Below are positions 34,480 through 45,732 of a DNA stretch of 64,000 nt, one piece after another; position 1 is the first letter of the stretch; every line of letters starts with the position of its first letter. The stretch is from Apium graveolens. Taxonomy: Eukaryota; Streptophyta; Magnoliopsida; Apiales; Apiaceae. The notes beneath the pieces were generated by a model. It was not told the origin of the DNA. It made no database searches and was given only the letters and a program-made list of their open reading frames with translations. The stretch spans positions 68,131,648-68,195,647 of the forward strand of contig NC_133650.1 in NCBI RefSeq assembly GCF_009905375.1, written 5' to 3'. Made by a program: the position numbers and the translations under genes.

Positions 34480-37400
34480 ATGCCGCCAAGGAGAATAGTA
34501 ACAAGAACTCGCCCGGCTGCATCTGGCGGCCAGGGTAGTAATAATGAGCAAGGGCATCGAGCACAGACCCCACCATTAAGATTTAACAAAGAACGAAATG
34601 AGTATGATGATGAGGACTATGAGGAGTCAGAGGCTGAAGATACTCAGGGGATGGAAATGCCAGTGAACCCTATGGAGCAGTTTGTAGAACTTCTGAGGCA
34701 AAACCTGCAGCAGCAACGACCACCCCAGCAACCCCAGCAGGCCATGGCTAATGCATTTAAATCTTTCAAGTCGGTCAAGCCCCCAGCGTTTCACGGTGTT
34801 ACTGACCCAGTTCAGGCCAGGGCTTGGCTAAAAGAGGTAGAAAAGACCTTTGAGCGAATCGGCACTGAAGAAGCCCACAAGACTAATTTTGCCACTTATC
34901 TCTTAAAGGGTGAGGCTAACTATTGGTGGGAAGCCAAGAAAAATATGGAGCCCCAAGGGATTGTTACTTGGGAAAGATTCACTGAGTTATTTTTAAAGAA
35001 GTATGTCCCGAAGTTTATGGAGGTTCAGATGCAGCGAAAGTTCCTAGAGCTGAAACAAGAAAATATGAGCGTAGCGGAATATGAAGCTAAGTTCACAGAA
35101 TTGTCGAGGTTTGTGCCACAACTGGTGGGTACCGAAGAGCAAAAGGCTGAGAGATTTCAACAGGGATTGAAGCAGTGGATTCAGAACAAGCTGGCAATTC
35201 TGGAGATAACTGACTATGCCACCCTAGTGCAGAAGGCCACGATAGCTGAAGCAGGGAGTGAAATGAGCCAGAAAATGAAGCAAACTAAGAAGCAAAAGTT
35301 TGATGGTCAAAGCCGGAGTGTGGGAGGGGGAAGCTTCCCTAGTAAGTTTGTCAGGGGGACGGCCTCCCAACCCAACCGCAGTACAGGATTCGGGGGATCA
35401 GGGGGCGTGAGTGTGGCCCGGAGCGGGAACCAGACGGGAATGTCTTATCATAGCCAACCACGACCCCCTCTGCCAGAATGCAAGAGCTGTGGTAAGAAGC
35501 ATTCTGGGCAATGTATGCAGAAACCAGTGACATGCTTTAAATGTGGTAAGGTGGGGCACTATGCCACAGCTTGTAACCAGGAAGCGGCTAAGTGTTTCCA
35601 GTGCGGAAAGACAGGACACATGAGGAAGGACTGCCCTGCGGCGGCCCCAGCTAGCTCAAGGGGTAGTGTAGCTGCATCTAACAGAGTGCCGACTGCCAGA
35701 ACCTTTAATATGACTGTGAAAGATGTCGTGAGGAACACCAATGTTATAGCAGGTACGCTCCTCCTAAACTCCAATTCCGCCAATGTGCTATTTGATTCTG
35801 GAGCTACTAAGTCTTTCGTGTCTAAGGAATTTGCTGAAAAATTGAACTTAAAAATGGAACCTTTGAAAGAATCTTTGCAAGTGGAAATAGCTAATCAAGA
35901 GATTATCCCTGTAAATCAAGTTTATGCTAACTGCAACCTAGAATTAGGTGGAGTAAGATACCCAGTAGATTTAATTCCCTTTCGACTAGGGGAGTTTGAT
36001 GTGATATTAGGAATGGATTGGCTATCTAGAAACCATGCCCAGATTGATTGTGAGGGGAAGAAATTAAAATTGAAAACACCTAGTGGTAAGAGTGTAATAA
36101 TTAAGGGGCAACGGCAAACCAAGAAGTTTCTAACTATGGTGCAGACCAAAAGACTTTTAAGGCAAGGATGTGAGGCCTACTTGGCTCACGTGGTGGATAC
36201 CAAACGAGAAACCCCTGAGATCCACACCATACCCGTAGTTAACGAGTTTGAGGATGTATTTCCCAAGGATCTTCCCGGACTACCTCCGGATCGGGAGATA
36301 GAATTTGCCATTGATTTAGCTCCCGGCACGGCACCAGTATCAAAGGCCCCGTATCGTTTGGCCCCCGTCGAGATGAAAGAGTTGGCTGATCAACTGCAAG
36401 ATCTATTGGATAAAGGAATGATTAGACCAAGTGTGTCCCCGTGGGGTGCACCCGTATTATTTGTGAAGAAGAAGGACGGCAGCATGAGACTGTGCATCGA
36501 TTATCGAGAGCTGAACAAGCTGACCATTAATAACAAGTACCCATTGCCAAGAATAGATGACCTCTTTGACCAACTAAAGGATGCCACGTGTTTTTCCAAG
36601 ATTGACCTTAGGACAGGTTATCATCAACTTAAGATCAAACCGGAAGATATACCTAAGACTGCATTTCGCACTAGGTACGGACATTATGAGTTCCTGGTTA
36701 TGTCATTTGGTTTGACTAACGCGCCCGCGGCTTTCATGGATCTGATGAACAGAGTCTTTAAGAAGTATCTGGACGAATGCGTGATAGTCTTCATCGATGA
36801 TATTCTAATTTACTCTAGGTCGGAGGAGGAACATGCGGAACACCTCAGGATAGTATTGGAAATCTTACGGAAAGAAAAATTGTATGCCAAATTCTCAAAG
36901 TGTGAATTTTGGTTGAAAGAAATTCAGTTTTTGGGTCATGTGATTAGTAAGGAAGGAATTCTCGTAGACCCCGCAAAGATAGAAGCTGTCGCTAATTGGG
37001 AACAACCAACCACGCCCACCGAGGTCAGAAGCTTTATTGGACTGGCCGGGTATTATCGAAGGTTTGTAAAGGATTTCGCCAAGATAGCAGGCCCGTTGAC
37101 TAGACTTACTCGGAAAACAGAAAAGTTTGTTTGGACGGAGAAATGTGAGGAGAGCTTCCAAGAATTGAAGAAAAGGTTGGTATCGGCCCCAGTGCTGGCC
37201 CTACCAGACGATAAAGGGAACTTTGTGATTTATAGTGATACGTCCCATAAGGGTTTGGGATGTGTGCTGATGCAGCACGGTAAGGTGATTGCCTATGCAT
37301 CCAGGCAATTAAAGGAATATGAAGTGAGGTACCCCACCCATGACTTAGAATTAGCCGCCATAGTGTTTGCCCTTAAGATGTGGAGACATTACCTATACGG

Positions 37401-38673
37401 AGAAAAGTGTGAAATTTATACTGACCACAAGAGTCTTAAATATATCTTCACCCAGAAGGAGCTAAACATGAGGCAGAGAAGGTGGTTAGAATTGATTAAG
37501 GACTACGACTGCGAAATTCTTTATCACCCGGGGAAGGCCAATGTGGTGGCCGATGCCCTTAGTCGTAAGGAAAGATTGAAAAGGATCACCACGTCAGAGG
37601 ATTTGATCAGAGAATTTGACAAGTTAGAGATTGAGGTCAAGGTCGCTGAGCCAGGGATCGAAGGTTTGTATGAGATGGTTATGCGACCGGAGCTACTGGA
37701 AAAGATTAGGCGATGCCAAGAAATAGTGTTGAGGGAGAACAAGGAACTGGTAAGCGGAGAGGAGGCCAAGTGTGACCCAGACGAGAAAGGAATCAGGAGG
37801 CATGCCTACAGGATATGGGTCCCTAACGTCCAAGAACTAAAGGATGAAATTTTACGGGAAGGACACAGCTCTAGATATACGGTCCACCCAGGAAGCACTA
37901 AAATGTACCAAGATTTGAAAGAGTACTACTGGTGGCCTAACATGAAGAAGGATGTAGCGGAGTGGGTCAGTAAGTGTATGACCTGTCAGAGAGTAAAGGC
38001 AGAACACCAGCGACCAAGCGGACTCTTGCAACCCTTAGAAATTCCGATGTGGAAATGGGAGCAGATAGCTATGGATTTTGTGGTAGGATTACCCCGAACT
38101 AAGACTAACCATGATGCAATATGGGTAATTGTAGACCGACTAACCAAGTCAGCGCACTTTCTCCCAATCAAGGAAACCTACACAGTGGATAGATTAGCGG
38201 AGCTATACATTAAAGAAATTGTGGTAAGGCATGGAGTGCCAGTAGCTATCGTATCTGACCGAGATCCTCGATTCAACTCCAGATTTTGGAGGAGCTTTCA
38301 GGAATGCCTAGGAACCAAACTAAACATGAGCACCGCTTACCATCCGCAAACAGATGGACAAAGTGAGCGAACCATCCAGACATTGGAGGACATGTTGAGA
38401 ATGTGTGTAATTGATTTTAAGGGTTCTTGGGATGAACACCTGTCTTTGATAGAGTTTGCTTACAACAATAGTCATCATGCGAGTATCGGAATGCCCCCAT
38501 ACGAGGCGTTGTATGGCCGAAGGTGCCGTTCGCCCTTGTATTGGGATGAAGTAGGTGAGAGAAAGTTACTAGGTCCCGACTTGGTGCAAAGGACAAGGGA
38601 CATAGTTCAATTAGTCAGAGGACGCATAGCAGCAGCCCAAGACCGACAACGTAAATACGCCGATCTGGCATGA
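34480..38673 (+). CDS. Gag-Pol polyprotein of chromovirus C (1397 codons, ends at an early TGA)
   Basis: The domain order is that of a Tekay/Del gag-pol in one frame. The Gag capsid-like domain is at residues 93-261 ([20 protein letters not shown]). There are two CCHC zinc knuckles at 352-365 and 372-385, and an aspartic protease with DSGATKSFV near 437. In reverse transcriptase the active site FIDD is at 771-774, with [11 protein letters not shown] upstream. RNase H starts near 915 with its Asp at 920. The integrase has a His/Cys N-terminus near 1130-1180 and catalytic D1199, D1260 and E1296, a correct D,D35E spacing. The stop at 38671-38673 is TGA where the sister sequence in B has a CGA-like or sense codon; the same frame continues to the chromodomain. 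All catalytic residues appear intact. The start ATG at 34480 follows the extra frame by 324 bases. It would assemble particles, copy the RNA and insert the DNA. Confidence 0.93.
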   Translation: MPPRRIVTRTRPAASGGQGSNNEQGHRAQTPPLRFNKERNEYDDEDYEESEAEDTQGMEMPVNPMEQFVELLRQNLQQQRPPQQPQQAMANAFKSFKSVKPPAFHGVTDPVQARAWLKEVEKTFERIGTEEAHKTNFATYLLKGEANYWWEAKKNMEPQGIVTWERFTELFLKKYVPKFMEVQMQRKFLELKQENMSVAEYEAKFTELSRFVPQLVGTEEQKAERFQQGLKQWIQNKLAILEITDYATLVQKATIAEAGSEMSQKMKQTKKQKFDGQSRSVGGGSFPSKFVRGTASQPNRSTGFGGSGGVSVARSGNQTGMSYHSQPRPPLPECKSCGKKHSGQCMQKPVTCFKCGKVGHYATACNQEAAKCFQCGKTGHMRKDCPAAAPASSRGSVAASNRVPTARTFNMTVKDVVRNTNVIAGTLLLNSNSANVLFDSGATKSFVSKEFAEKLNLKMEPLKESLQVEIANQEIIPVNQVYANCNLELGGVRYPVDLIPFRLGEFDVILGMDWLSRNHAQIDCEGKKLKLKTPSGKSVIIKGQRQTKKFLTMVQTKRLLRQGCEAYLAHVVDTKRETPEIHTIPVVNEFEDVFPKDLPGLPPDREIEFAIDLAPGTAPVSKAPYRLAPVEMKELADQLQDLLDKGMIRPSVSPWGAPVLFVKKKDGSMRLCIDYRELNKLTINNKYPLPRIDDLFDQLKDATCFSKIDLRTGYHQLKIKPEDIPKTAFRTRYGHYEFLVMSFGLTNAPAAFMDLMNRVFKKYLDECVIVFIDDILIYSRSEEEHAEHLRIVLEILRKEKLYAKFSKCEFWLKEIQFLGHVISKEGILVDPAKIEAVANWEQPTTPTEVRSFIGLAGYYRRFVKDFAKIAGPLTRLTRKTEKFVWTEKCEESFQELKKRLVSAPVLALPDDKGNFVIYSDTSHKGLGCVLMQHGKVIAYASRQLKEYEVRYPTHDLELAAIVFALKMWRHYLYGEKCEIYTDHKSLKYIFTQKELNMRQRRWLELIKDYDCEILYHPGKANVVADALSRKERLKRITTSEDLIREFDKLEIEVKVAEPGIEGLYEMVMRPELLEKIRRCQEIVLRENKELVSGEEAKCDPDEKGIRRHAYRIWVPNVQELKDEILREGHSSRYTVHPGSTKMYQDLKEYYWWPNMKKDVAEWVSKCMTCQRVKAEHQRPSGLLQPLEIPMWKWEQIAMDFVVGLPRTKTNHDAIWVIVDRLTKSAHFLPIKETYTVDRLAELYIKEIVVRHGVPVAIVSDRDPRFNSRFWRSFQECLGTKLNMSTAYHPQTDGQSERTIQTLEDMLRMCVIDFKGSWDEHLSLIEFAYNNSHHASIGMPPYEALYGRRCRSPLYWDEVGERKLLGPDLVQRTRDIVQLVRGRIAAAQDRQRKYADLA

Positions 38674-39114
38674 AAGGACAGAGAGTATGAAGAGGGTGAC
38701 CAGGTGTTTCTGAAAGTGTCACCATGGAAAGGATTGATGAGATTTGGGAAGAAGGGGAAGCTGAGCCCCCGTTATATTGGACCTTTCGAGATTCTAAGAC
38801 GGATAGGACCCGTGGCATACGAGTTAGCTTTACCTCCAAATCTTCAGCAGGTCCATAATGTTTTTCATGTATCAATGTTGAGGAAGTATAATGCGGATGC
38901 CAAACATATAGTGGAGCATGAGCAAGTAGACCTTCAACCAGATATGTCCTATGTTGAGCAGCCAGTTGAAATCATTGACCGAAAAGAGCAAGTACTCCGG
39001 AACAAGAGTATCAATCTAGTCAGAGTCTTATGGAGGCATCACAACGTCGAGGAGTCGACTTGGGAATTAGAGAGTCACATGCAAGAAAAGTACCCCCATC
39101 TATTTGTGGATTGA
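38674..39114 (+). pseudogene. Integrase C-terminal module and chromodomain of C, cut off by the TGA
   Basis: This part is in the same frame as gag-pol and open for 146 codons to a TGA at 39112. It begins KDREYEEGDQVFLKVSP and holds the GPF-type module (KLSPRYIGPFEILRRIGPV near 38760-38815) and VFHVSMLRKYN. A chromodomain follows near 38960-39110 with VEIIDRKEQVLRNK and VEESTWE. Chromodomains tether such integrases to modified histones. There is no ATG at the start, so it depends on read-through of the stop. A single C to T change in a CGA codon, expected at a methylated CpG, would account for it. Confidence 0.85.
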
Positions 39115-39134
39115 TTCCGGGACGGAATCCTTTT

Positions 39135-39147
39135 AAGGGGGGGAGAC
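39135..39147 (+). other. Polypurine tract of C
   Basis: AAGGGGGGGAGAC lies immediately before the 3' LTR and is almost identical to that of B. Confidence 0.9.
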
Positions 39148-42100
39148 TGTAAGAACCCTGATTTTTTGTAATATTTTAAAACTTCTGTGAATAGTAACTT
39201 GATCTGATTAAGTAATACGTATGGGGATCATCATAAAATGAATAGTGGAATTTTGAGAATCCGAGATCATATTCTTGTTTATCGAGGAAAATAAGTGAAT
39301 GTAAAAGCCGACGGAATTCGAAGATTTACGATTATACTACGTTTTTTCGTATCCGTAAAGAATGGCGTAGAACCGGGAATACTACATGAAATAAATAATA
39401 TATCAAGGTGTTTCTATGATCAAGAGAAGGAATGGAATTGGTTATAGTATTATAAGCGATAAAAGAAATCGCTACGAAACAAGTCGTTATACGTGGAAAT
39501 ATCGGAATGTAACGACGATTGCGTTTACTATAAATAAAGGAATGAGAAATTAAATCTCATGCAAGTTGGCCATGCATAACCAAGTCCTAACTAGTAGTTA
39601 GGAGTGTAACTAGATGATTAGAAGTTAACTAGAATAGTTAGTGGAATAGTGTTGAATAGTGATGGGAGACAAACAAGTACACAAGCCATACTTCTCCCTC
39701 TTCTCACTTCATCACACAATCAAACCAACCTATACCTTTGCCAAATTATTGTCAAATCTGCTGCATACATCCCATATATTCATTATACACTCCCACACTT
39801 CATCCACAAAAGAAAACAACCCTCTTTTCCCTCACTTAAAGCTCTCCCATTTTACATTCCAGCAGTTCGGATTTTCTGAGCAAGGGAGAAAGAAAAATTC
39901 ATAACTCAAAATTTACGCATTCAAATGTCATGAAATTTTTACCATAGCTTCTATATATCTTGGGTAAGATTCGTACCAAATTTCAGCCTCAAATTAGTTT
40001 TTTTCAAGTTTATAAAAATGTTTGAATGAGGTGCTGAAAAGTAACTCCAAAATTCTAACTTGTTTCTTGGTTTTGTTTCTTAAGGATCTAGCCCTTCTAA
40101 GTGTTTTTCAAGCAAACCAAGCCCTAATCACCTTAGTACTAACCCTCCTAGTGCTCAATAAGGTATAACTTCCAACTCTTTAAAGTTTTAAGGGTGGGTT
40201 TAAGAGTTATTTATGATGTAGTGTCAAGATCCAAGAGTTTGTGTATGTGTAAGGTTGTTTTACTCATATTCTTGCTAAGTACTTGAGTTTTTGAGTTGTG
40301 ATGCTTGTATTTGATGATAGATAAAGTATATAAGGTGTATGTGGGTGGATCTTGAGAAGTAAGAAGTGTTGTGTTGGTCATAAGTAGTGATTGTGTCAAG
40401 AACAAGTAGTAGAAATGGAATATGGAGCCTATTGCACTTGGTCTGCCTTCTGCAGTGTATTCGGCCATGTAAATGTTTGAAATTTGTGAGTCACTGGCCA
40501 TGACTGGGTAGATCTTGATTTGTAGTTTCTGTACATGTGTGGATCGTCACGAGGGGATTTATGGTTTAAAAGTTATGATCGTTTTAGTGTAGAGCGTTCA
40601 TACGAAAAGCCAACTGCGCATAGGCCACTTGCTTAATAATTTTGAAAGGCTAAAAATGATTTCGAAAATTTGGAAAAATCATGATAATTAAATAATGCAG
40701 CAAGGAAGACTGTCCAAAAAGAATTTTAAGAAAATATTAATTTTTCGATTTTATAAAAATGTTTTAATAAAGCGAATCGATAATCGCGTACTAACTAAGA
40801 TCGTTGGTTATTGATTTTAGATCGCCAACAAAAGCCCCGAGACCATACCACTCCTAGCACTCGAGGCAAGTTTACGAAACCCTAACACAAATTATCCATG
40901 CTATATATACTTTTGTGATATTGATGCCATGATTTACAATTCGAAAATATATGCTTGTCTGTGATATAAATACATTCCAATTATGTGATTATTTACGGAG
41001 ACGAACTTCGTTTTATACGAGTATGAGAAATTGAAACGTAATTTTAATATAATACAAGATAGTGGGAGTCGGAGATAGTTTTAAATCAATTTAATCCCGG
41101 AACGAGCCGGACGCGGAAAATTTCGATTTCAATAAATAAAGTACTTTCGCGTAACATACATATCAAACGAGCGATTGAGATTTGATTTATAACTAAAAGA
41201 GGTAATCGAATACTCACTCAAGGGATATCCTACTTGACTATTTATTTATAAGTAATACCTAAAGAGTTACTAAAATATCCGGAAAATACTTAAAGTAATA
41301 TTGAAAAGTTTTTAAATCAATTCACTCTATCTAAAACGTATGTAACCATTCGAAGGATAATTATAAGATGTCGAATCCCGTCTTAAGTATTTAATTAAGA
41401 TTTTTATCAATTCATTGAACCTTATTAAGAAACATTTTGTACTTAAGGTTTTATCAATTCATTGGACCCTTCATAAAAATATTATGAGACTGTAAATATT
41501 TAATATTACGTACCTCAAAAAAAAATCATTTAAAAATAGACATAGTTCCCAAGGATACTTTCTAAATTATTCAAAATTTCTCGGAAGAGATCAATCATCT
41601 GAAACTTATCAAAACCTTAGGGAACTTAGTCTAGAAGCATGAAGGTTTTGCTTCCTCGCTCAATGAAAAACAAGTGAACAATATATGTAAAACTCTACTA
41701 CGGTTAAGGGTATAAAACGATTTTAAATTCAAAACTCCGACAACTCCCAAGAATCAATTGTAATAAAAGTGACCGATAAATTACCTTGTTTAAAGGTCAA
41801 CTGAGAACGATCTATTCCTTCGATAAAGGATTTTATGTAAATGATATAATTGTTTTGGGACTGGAATGTGGCTTACCCGGCACAGAGAGGTATCGGGTAG
41901 TGACCAAGCGCGGAGTGGCGCAGTATACAGTTATGTGGTCTCTGTGACCATTGACTTTCGGACTTGCACGGAAATGGGCAACCATCGTGTAATGTCTTGA
42001 TAAGCCCAAAGGCGGCTAGGTTTGTATTCCTTCTACTAGTAGAGAAAATTTCGTATTCGGCTGATCACCGGTACGTGGTTTATTCCAGTATAGTCCCTTC

Positions 42101-42832
42101 CTCCACTTTGGATAAATTGTTGTGAAACCTACAACAGAAGGCCGATAAGGCTGAGTTTTAAATAAGGATGTTGATGTTCATATATCACATCCATATGAGA
42201 ATCTTGGTTCAAGCATCATATTGAGATTTTGAGATAAAATGAGTACGAGTATAAGCCGATTAAACTGATACAGTTAAAGTTGAGTTTTTCATAAAATTGA
42301 CAAGCATATAAACTTTTAGAAACCTTGGTTATACAATGCCTAATGGTTGTTTTTCCCTAAATGATTATATTGAGATAATGGATATCTATATCTTGCTGAG
42401 CATTAGTGCTCACTCTTGCTTTTATAAATATCATATCACAACAGATTACCAGCATGGCCCGAACCAGGATGACTGCCCGCAAACGGGTAGGGGACGCCCG
42501 TGAGTACCGTAGACTGTTCGTCCGCCAGCCACCTCAGGTAGACGAATAGAGATAGTTTCCTTTTGAGTACTTGAACCAAGACTATTTGTGACCCGAGTCA
42601 GTCTCATGTAGAGCTGTTCTCGGCATTCACTCTTTTGAGATAATTTCCTTTGGTCTGTAATAACTTAAATACTTTAACGTTAATTTAGTAATGTTTCTGA
42701 GCATATAACCTGTGTGTGTGAGTTTGGTTAAAAGGTCGAGTAATGATGTGAAAAGAGGATTAATTATTTATTAGTCAATATTAAGTGATCGTAACGACCC
42801 GAATTCCCGACCTTGAATTTGGGGGTGTTACA
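39148..42832 (+). repeat. 3' LTR of element C (3685 bp)
   Basis: Same length as the 5' LTR, and every landmark is displaced by exactly 9714 bp, so no net indel separates them. It ends TGTTACA before the GGGTG duplication. Confidence 0.96.
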
Positions 42833-42837
42833 GGGTG
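42833..42837 (+). repeat. Target-site duplication of element C, right copy (GGGTG)
   Basis: It follows the final CA of C and matches 29429-29433. Confidence 0.93.
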
Positions 42838-43450
42838 TTAATCTATTATGAAGCGACGGTGGATCTTGAGGGTTAGAACTTGCCATGCTAGCATAGGTTC
42901 ATGTATGTGTATGCATGATTAATGGGTAACTCTAACCGTTTTACTTGCCCTGTGTAATTATAAGGAATAACTTGTGCTTAAATCGTTATGTTGTCAAATT
43001 CTGTAGACATATAGGGTCTCAACATAATTGATGCCTATTCAACTCCTATCTTAATTGTTGATGTTTGGTAGAATGGTATTAGTACAACGAAAGTTGGCTT
43101 TTATCAGTTTCGTGTTGTTCGATTAATATCATCACCGTTACATGCTAAGGGTAATAACAATAACTATTGAAGGAAGTAGTAATGAAGTTATGATCTCATG
43201 TGTGTTTAATATTGTTAATTCAAGTGTTAGTTAAGTGTTTAATTCTCGTAGTTAATTGTAGTTAATAATTAGTTTATCAAATCTAAGTGTTATTGTCTTG
43301 ACATTGAGAAGTAATTATACATTGGTGAGTAAGTGTTAATTGAATATAATTAGTCTGATTCTCTGTGGGAACGAACTAGAAAGTATTATATATTACTTGC
43401 GAACGCATATACTTGCGTGTATTATTAGCGCATGTTTTTCCGCCCCAACA
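42838..43450 (+). repeat. Right LTR of element A, right part (after C)
   Basis: It continues the LTR cut at 29433 and aligns with 22706-23318. It ends CCCCAACA directly before CATAG. The two parts add up to 1392 bp, the length of the middle LTR. Confidence 0.9.
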
Positions 43451-43455
43451 CATAG
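43451..43455 (+). repeat. Target-site duplication of element A, right copy (CATAG)
   Basis: It matches 5155-5159. Element D resumes on the other side. Confidence 0.92.
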
Positions 43456-45593
43456 TGAGCTCACCCTTCTACACATTAATCAAGGTTCGGCCAGTAGCCA
43501 AGAATAATCTTCCCAAGATTATGGGAATCTTTTTATCCTACTCAAAATCAAGAATTACAAAGTTAGCAGGAAAGATGAGTTTGTCCACCTTGACCTAGAC
43601 ATCCTCCATAATGCCTCGTGGATATGTAATAGAACGATCGGCCAACTGCAAGGACATATATGTAGGCTTTGGAGGAGGTAAACCCTACTTATTGAAGATA
43701 GACAAAGGCATCAGATTGAAGCTAGCTCCCAAATCACATAAACACTTATCGAACGACAAGTTTCCAATAGTGCAAGGAATAGTGAAGCTTTCAGAATCTT
43801 TAAGCTTCGGAGGCAACTTCTGTTGCAGCACATCACTGCATTCCTCTGTAAGAGCAATGGTCTCTAAGTCCTTGGGCTTCACTTTTTGAGAGAGAATACC
43901 TTTCATAAACTTTGCATAGCTAGGCATTTATTCAAGAGCTTCAGCGAAAGGTATGTTAATATGAAGTTTCTTGAACACCTCCAGAAACTTAGCAAATTGC
44001 TTATCTAACTTTTGCTTCTGCAGCCTCTTAGGAAAAGGAGGTAGAGGATAGACCCGTTTCTCCCCTGTATTAGCCTCAGGAGGAGTGTGTTCCACAGTTT
44101 TCTTCCTTGATTCCACTTCTGCTTCCTTCTGTACATCCTCTTCAGCCACAACTTCAGATTCTGGAACTTGAGATTTTTCAGGGCTTGCAACCTTCCCAGA
44201 CCTCAATGTAATTTCCTTAACCTGTTCTTTTGCTTCCCTCTTTCCTGGAAATTCTGTGTCATTAGGGAGTGTACCAGGTTGTCGATTCAACAAGGTATTG
44301 GCAATCTGCCTAATTTGATTCTCCAAGATCTTAATAGAAACCGCTTGGCTCTTGCACATGAGCCTCAACTCCTCTAATTCAGATTTTTTCATTAGATTGA
44401 CTTGTACTTTCACGTGGTAGTTGTTGAAGTTGGAGTTGTTGTCTTGGTGCATATTCTGGTTGTTGAAAACCAGGAGGGTTATATTGCTTTGCTACATACT
44501 ACTGATAAGGCTGTTGCACCGCATTCTGATTGTTGCTCTAGCTGAAGATAGGATGATTGTGGTTGTTAGGATGATAAGTGGCTGGAACTGGTTACTGCGA
44601 CCTCTGAAAGTTGCTCACGAACTGAGCTGATTCACTAGATATAACACACTGCTCCGTCTCATGCGCACCAGCACAAAGCTCACAGACACTTGTAATCTGA
44701 TTAACCTTATAATTAGCCAAAGAATCCACCTTCATCGTTAAAGCCTTAAGCTGAGCAGCTATAGCAGTAGCTGCATCCACCTCCATAATTCCTGCTATCT
44801 TGCCTTGAGGTAGTCTATGAGAAGGGTTCTGGTATTTATTAGCAGCCATTAGTTCAACCAACTCATAAGCTTTATCGTAACTCTTGGCCCATAAGGCTCC
44901 ACCTGATGCTGAATCGAGCATGGGTCTTGAATGTGCCCCCAAACCATTGTAAAAGCAGTTGATAATCATCCAGTCAGGCATCCCATGATGAGGACACTTT
45001 CTAAGCATCTCCTTATAATGCTCTCAAACTTTACATAAAGACTCTCCCGATTGCTGCGCAAATTGCATAAGAGCGTTCCTGATTGCAGATGTCTTTGCCA
45101 TAGGGAAGAATTTAGTAAAAAACTTTTGAGCAAGATCTTCCCAAGTAGTAATAGATCCTGGTGGTAGAGAATGCAACCAACACTTAGCTTTATCCTTCAG
45201 AGAGAATGGGAAAAGTTTCAGCTTAACAGCATCTTCGGAAACATTGTTGAATTTGAAAGTGTCACAGATCTCGATGAAATCTCTAATATGCATGTTGGGA
45301 TCTTCCATTGGAGAACCTCCAAACTGAACTGAATTCTGCACCATCTGAATCGTGCTAGACTTGATTTCAAAAGTATTAACCGCGATGGCCGGTCTGACAA
45401 TGCTAGACTGAATGTCATTGATCTTTGGTTGAGAATAATCCATCAAAGCTTTCGGATTCACTAATCGTTCGCCCATTGCAACGATAGCTTCTTTTTCAAC
45501 TTTTTTAACTTCTTCAAAAACCTCTTCAATTACTTCAAGTTCTTCCTCCGCTTTATCCAGTGTTCTCTTGCGAGATCGAGAACGCGTTAGCAT
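43456..45593 (-). pseudogene. Gag and protease region of element D (few disabling changes)
   Basis: Read from the ATG at 45593 downward, a basic N-terminus (MLTRSRSRKRTLDKAEE) leads into an Athila Gag with PNMHIRDFIEICDTF and FPFSLKDKAKCWLHS. A single TGA near 45024 replaces what is a Trp codon in A, after which the same frame continues (MLRKCPHHGMPDWM) to about 44592. A Gln-rich stretch with a few stops follows. From 44452 comes KSQAVSIKILENQIRQIANT and then an aspartic protease-like CDLGASFNLMP near 43720, where the catalytic Asp is kept. The frame is cut at 43456 by the insertion of A and resumes at 5159. The visible stops make it inactive. Confidence 0.9.
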
Positions 45594-45708
45594 AAACGCT
45601 CTCTAGAGTCCCTGAAACACAAACGAGCAAAGAAGTAAGTAAAATATTCGAGTCAGTGAACTTTAATGACCACTGATGTCAAGCACATAAACTAAATTAA
45701 ACACCGAG

Positions 45709-45726
45709 TCCCCGATAGCGGCGCCA
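45709..45726 (-). other. Primer-binding site of element D (tRNA-Asp type)
   Basis: The minus strand reads TGGCGCCGCTATCGGGGA, the Athila-type site with changes in the middle. It is six bases from the LTR end. Confidence 0.82.
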
Positions 45727-45732
45727 AAAACT

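Larger units (their letters stand above)
29434..42832 (+). mobile_element. Element C: 13.4 kb Tekay/Del-like chromovirus, nearly intact and very young
   Basis: The element is complete, with two 3685-bp LTRs, GGGTG duplications, a tRNA-Met primer site, an extra pre-gag frame, one long gag-pol frame and a polypurine tract. Both LTRs have the same length and I noticed no mismatch between them; matching landmarks all sit exactly 9714 bp apart. Only one stop codon interrupts gag-pol, between integrase and chromodomain. The domain order and the C-terminal chromodomain place it among chromoviruses, most like the Tekay/Del group. It is inserted in the right LTR of A. Confidence 0.95.
5160..43450 (+). 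mobile_element. Athila-like Ty3/gypsy element A, tandem LTR-int-LTR-int-LTR form, with B and C inserted
   Basis: The left LTR starts TGAAAAGTGGC at 5160 and the last LTR ends CCCCAACA at 43450, flanked by CATAG duplications. Inside are a partial first internal region (5431-5560 and 19672-21926), a middle LTR (21927-23318), a second internal region (23319-28654) and a right LTR (28655-29433 and 42838-43450). The middle and right LTRs have the same length (1392 bp) and both lack the first 58 bases found in the left LTR. Without B and C, about 10.8 kb of A remains. The arrangement is best explained by unequal recombination between the LTRs of two copies of one element. Confidence 0.88.
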
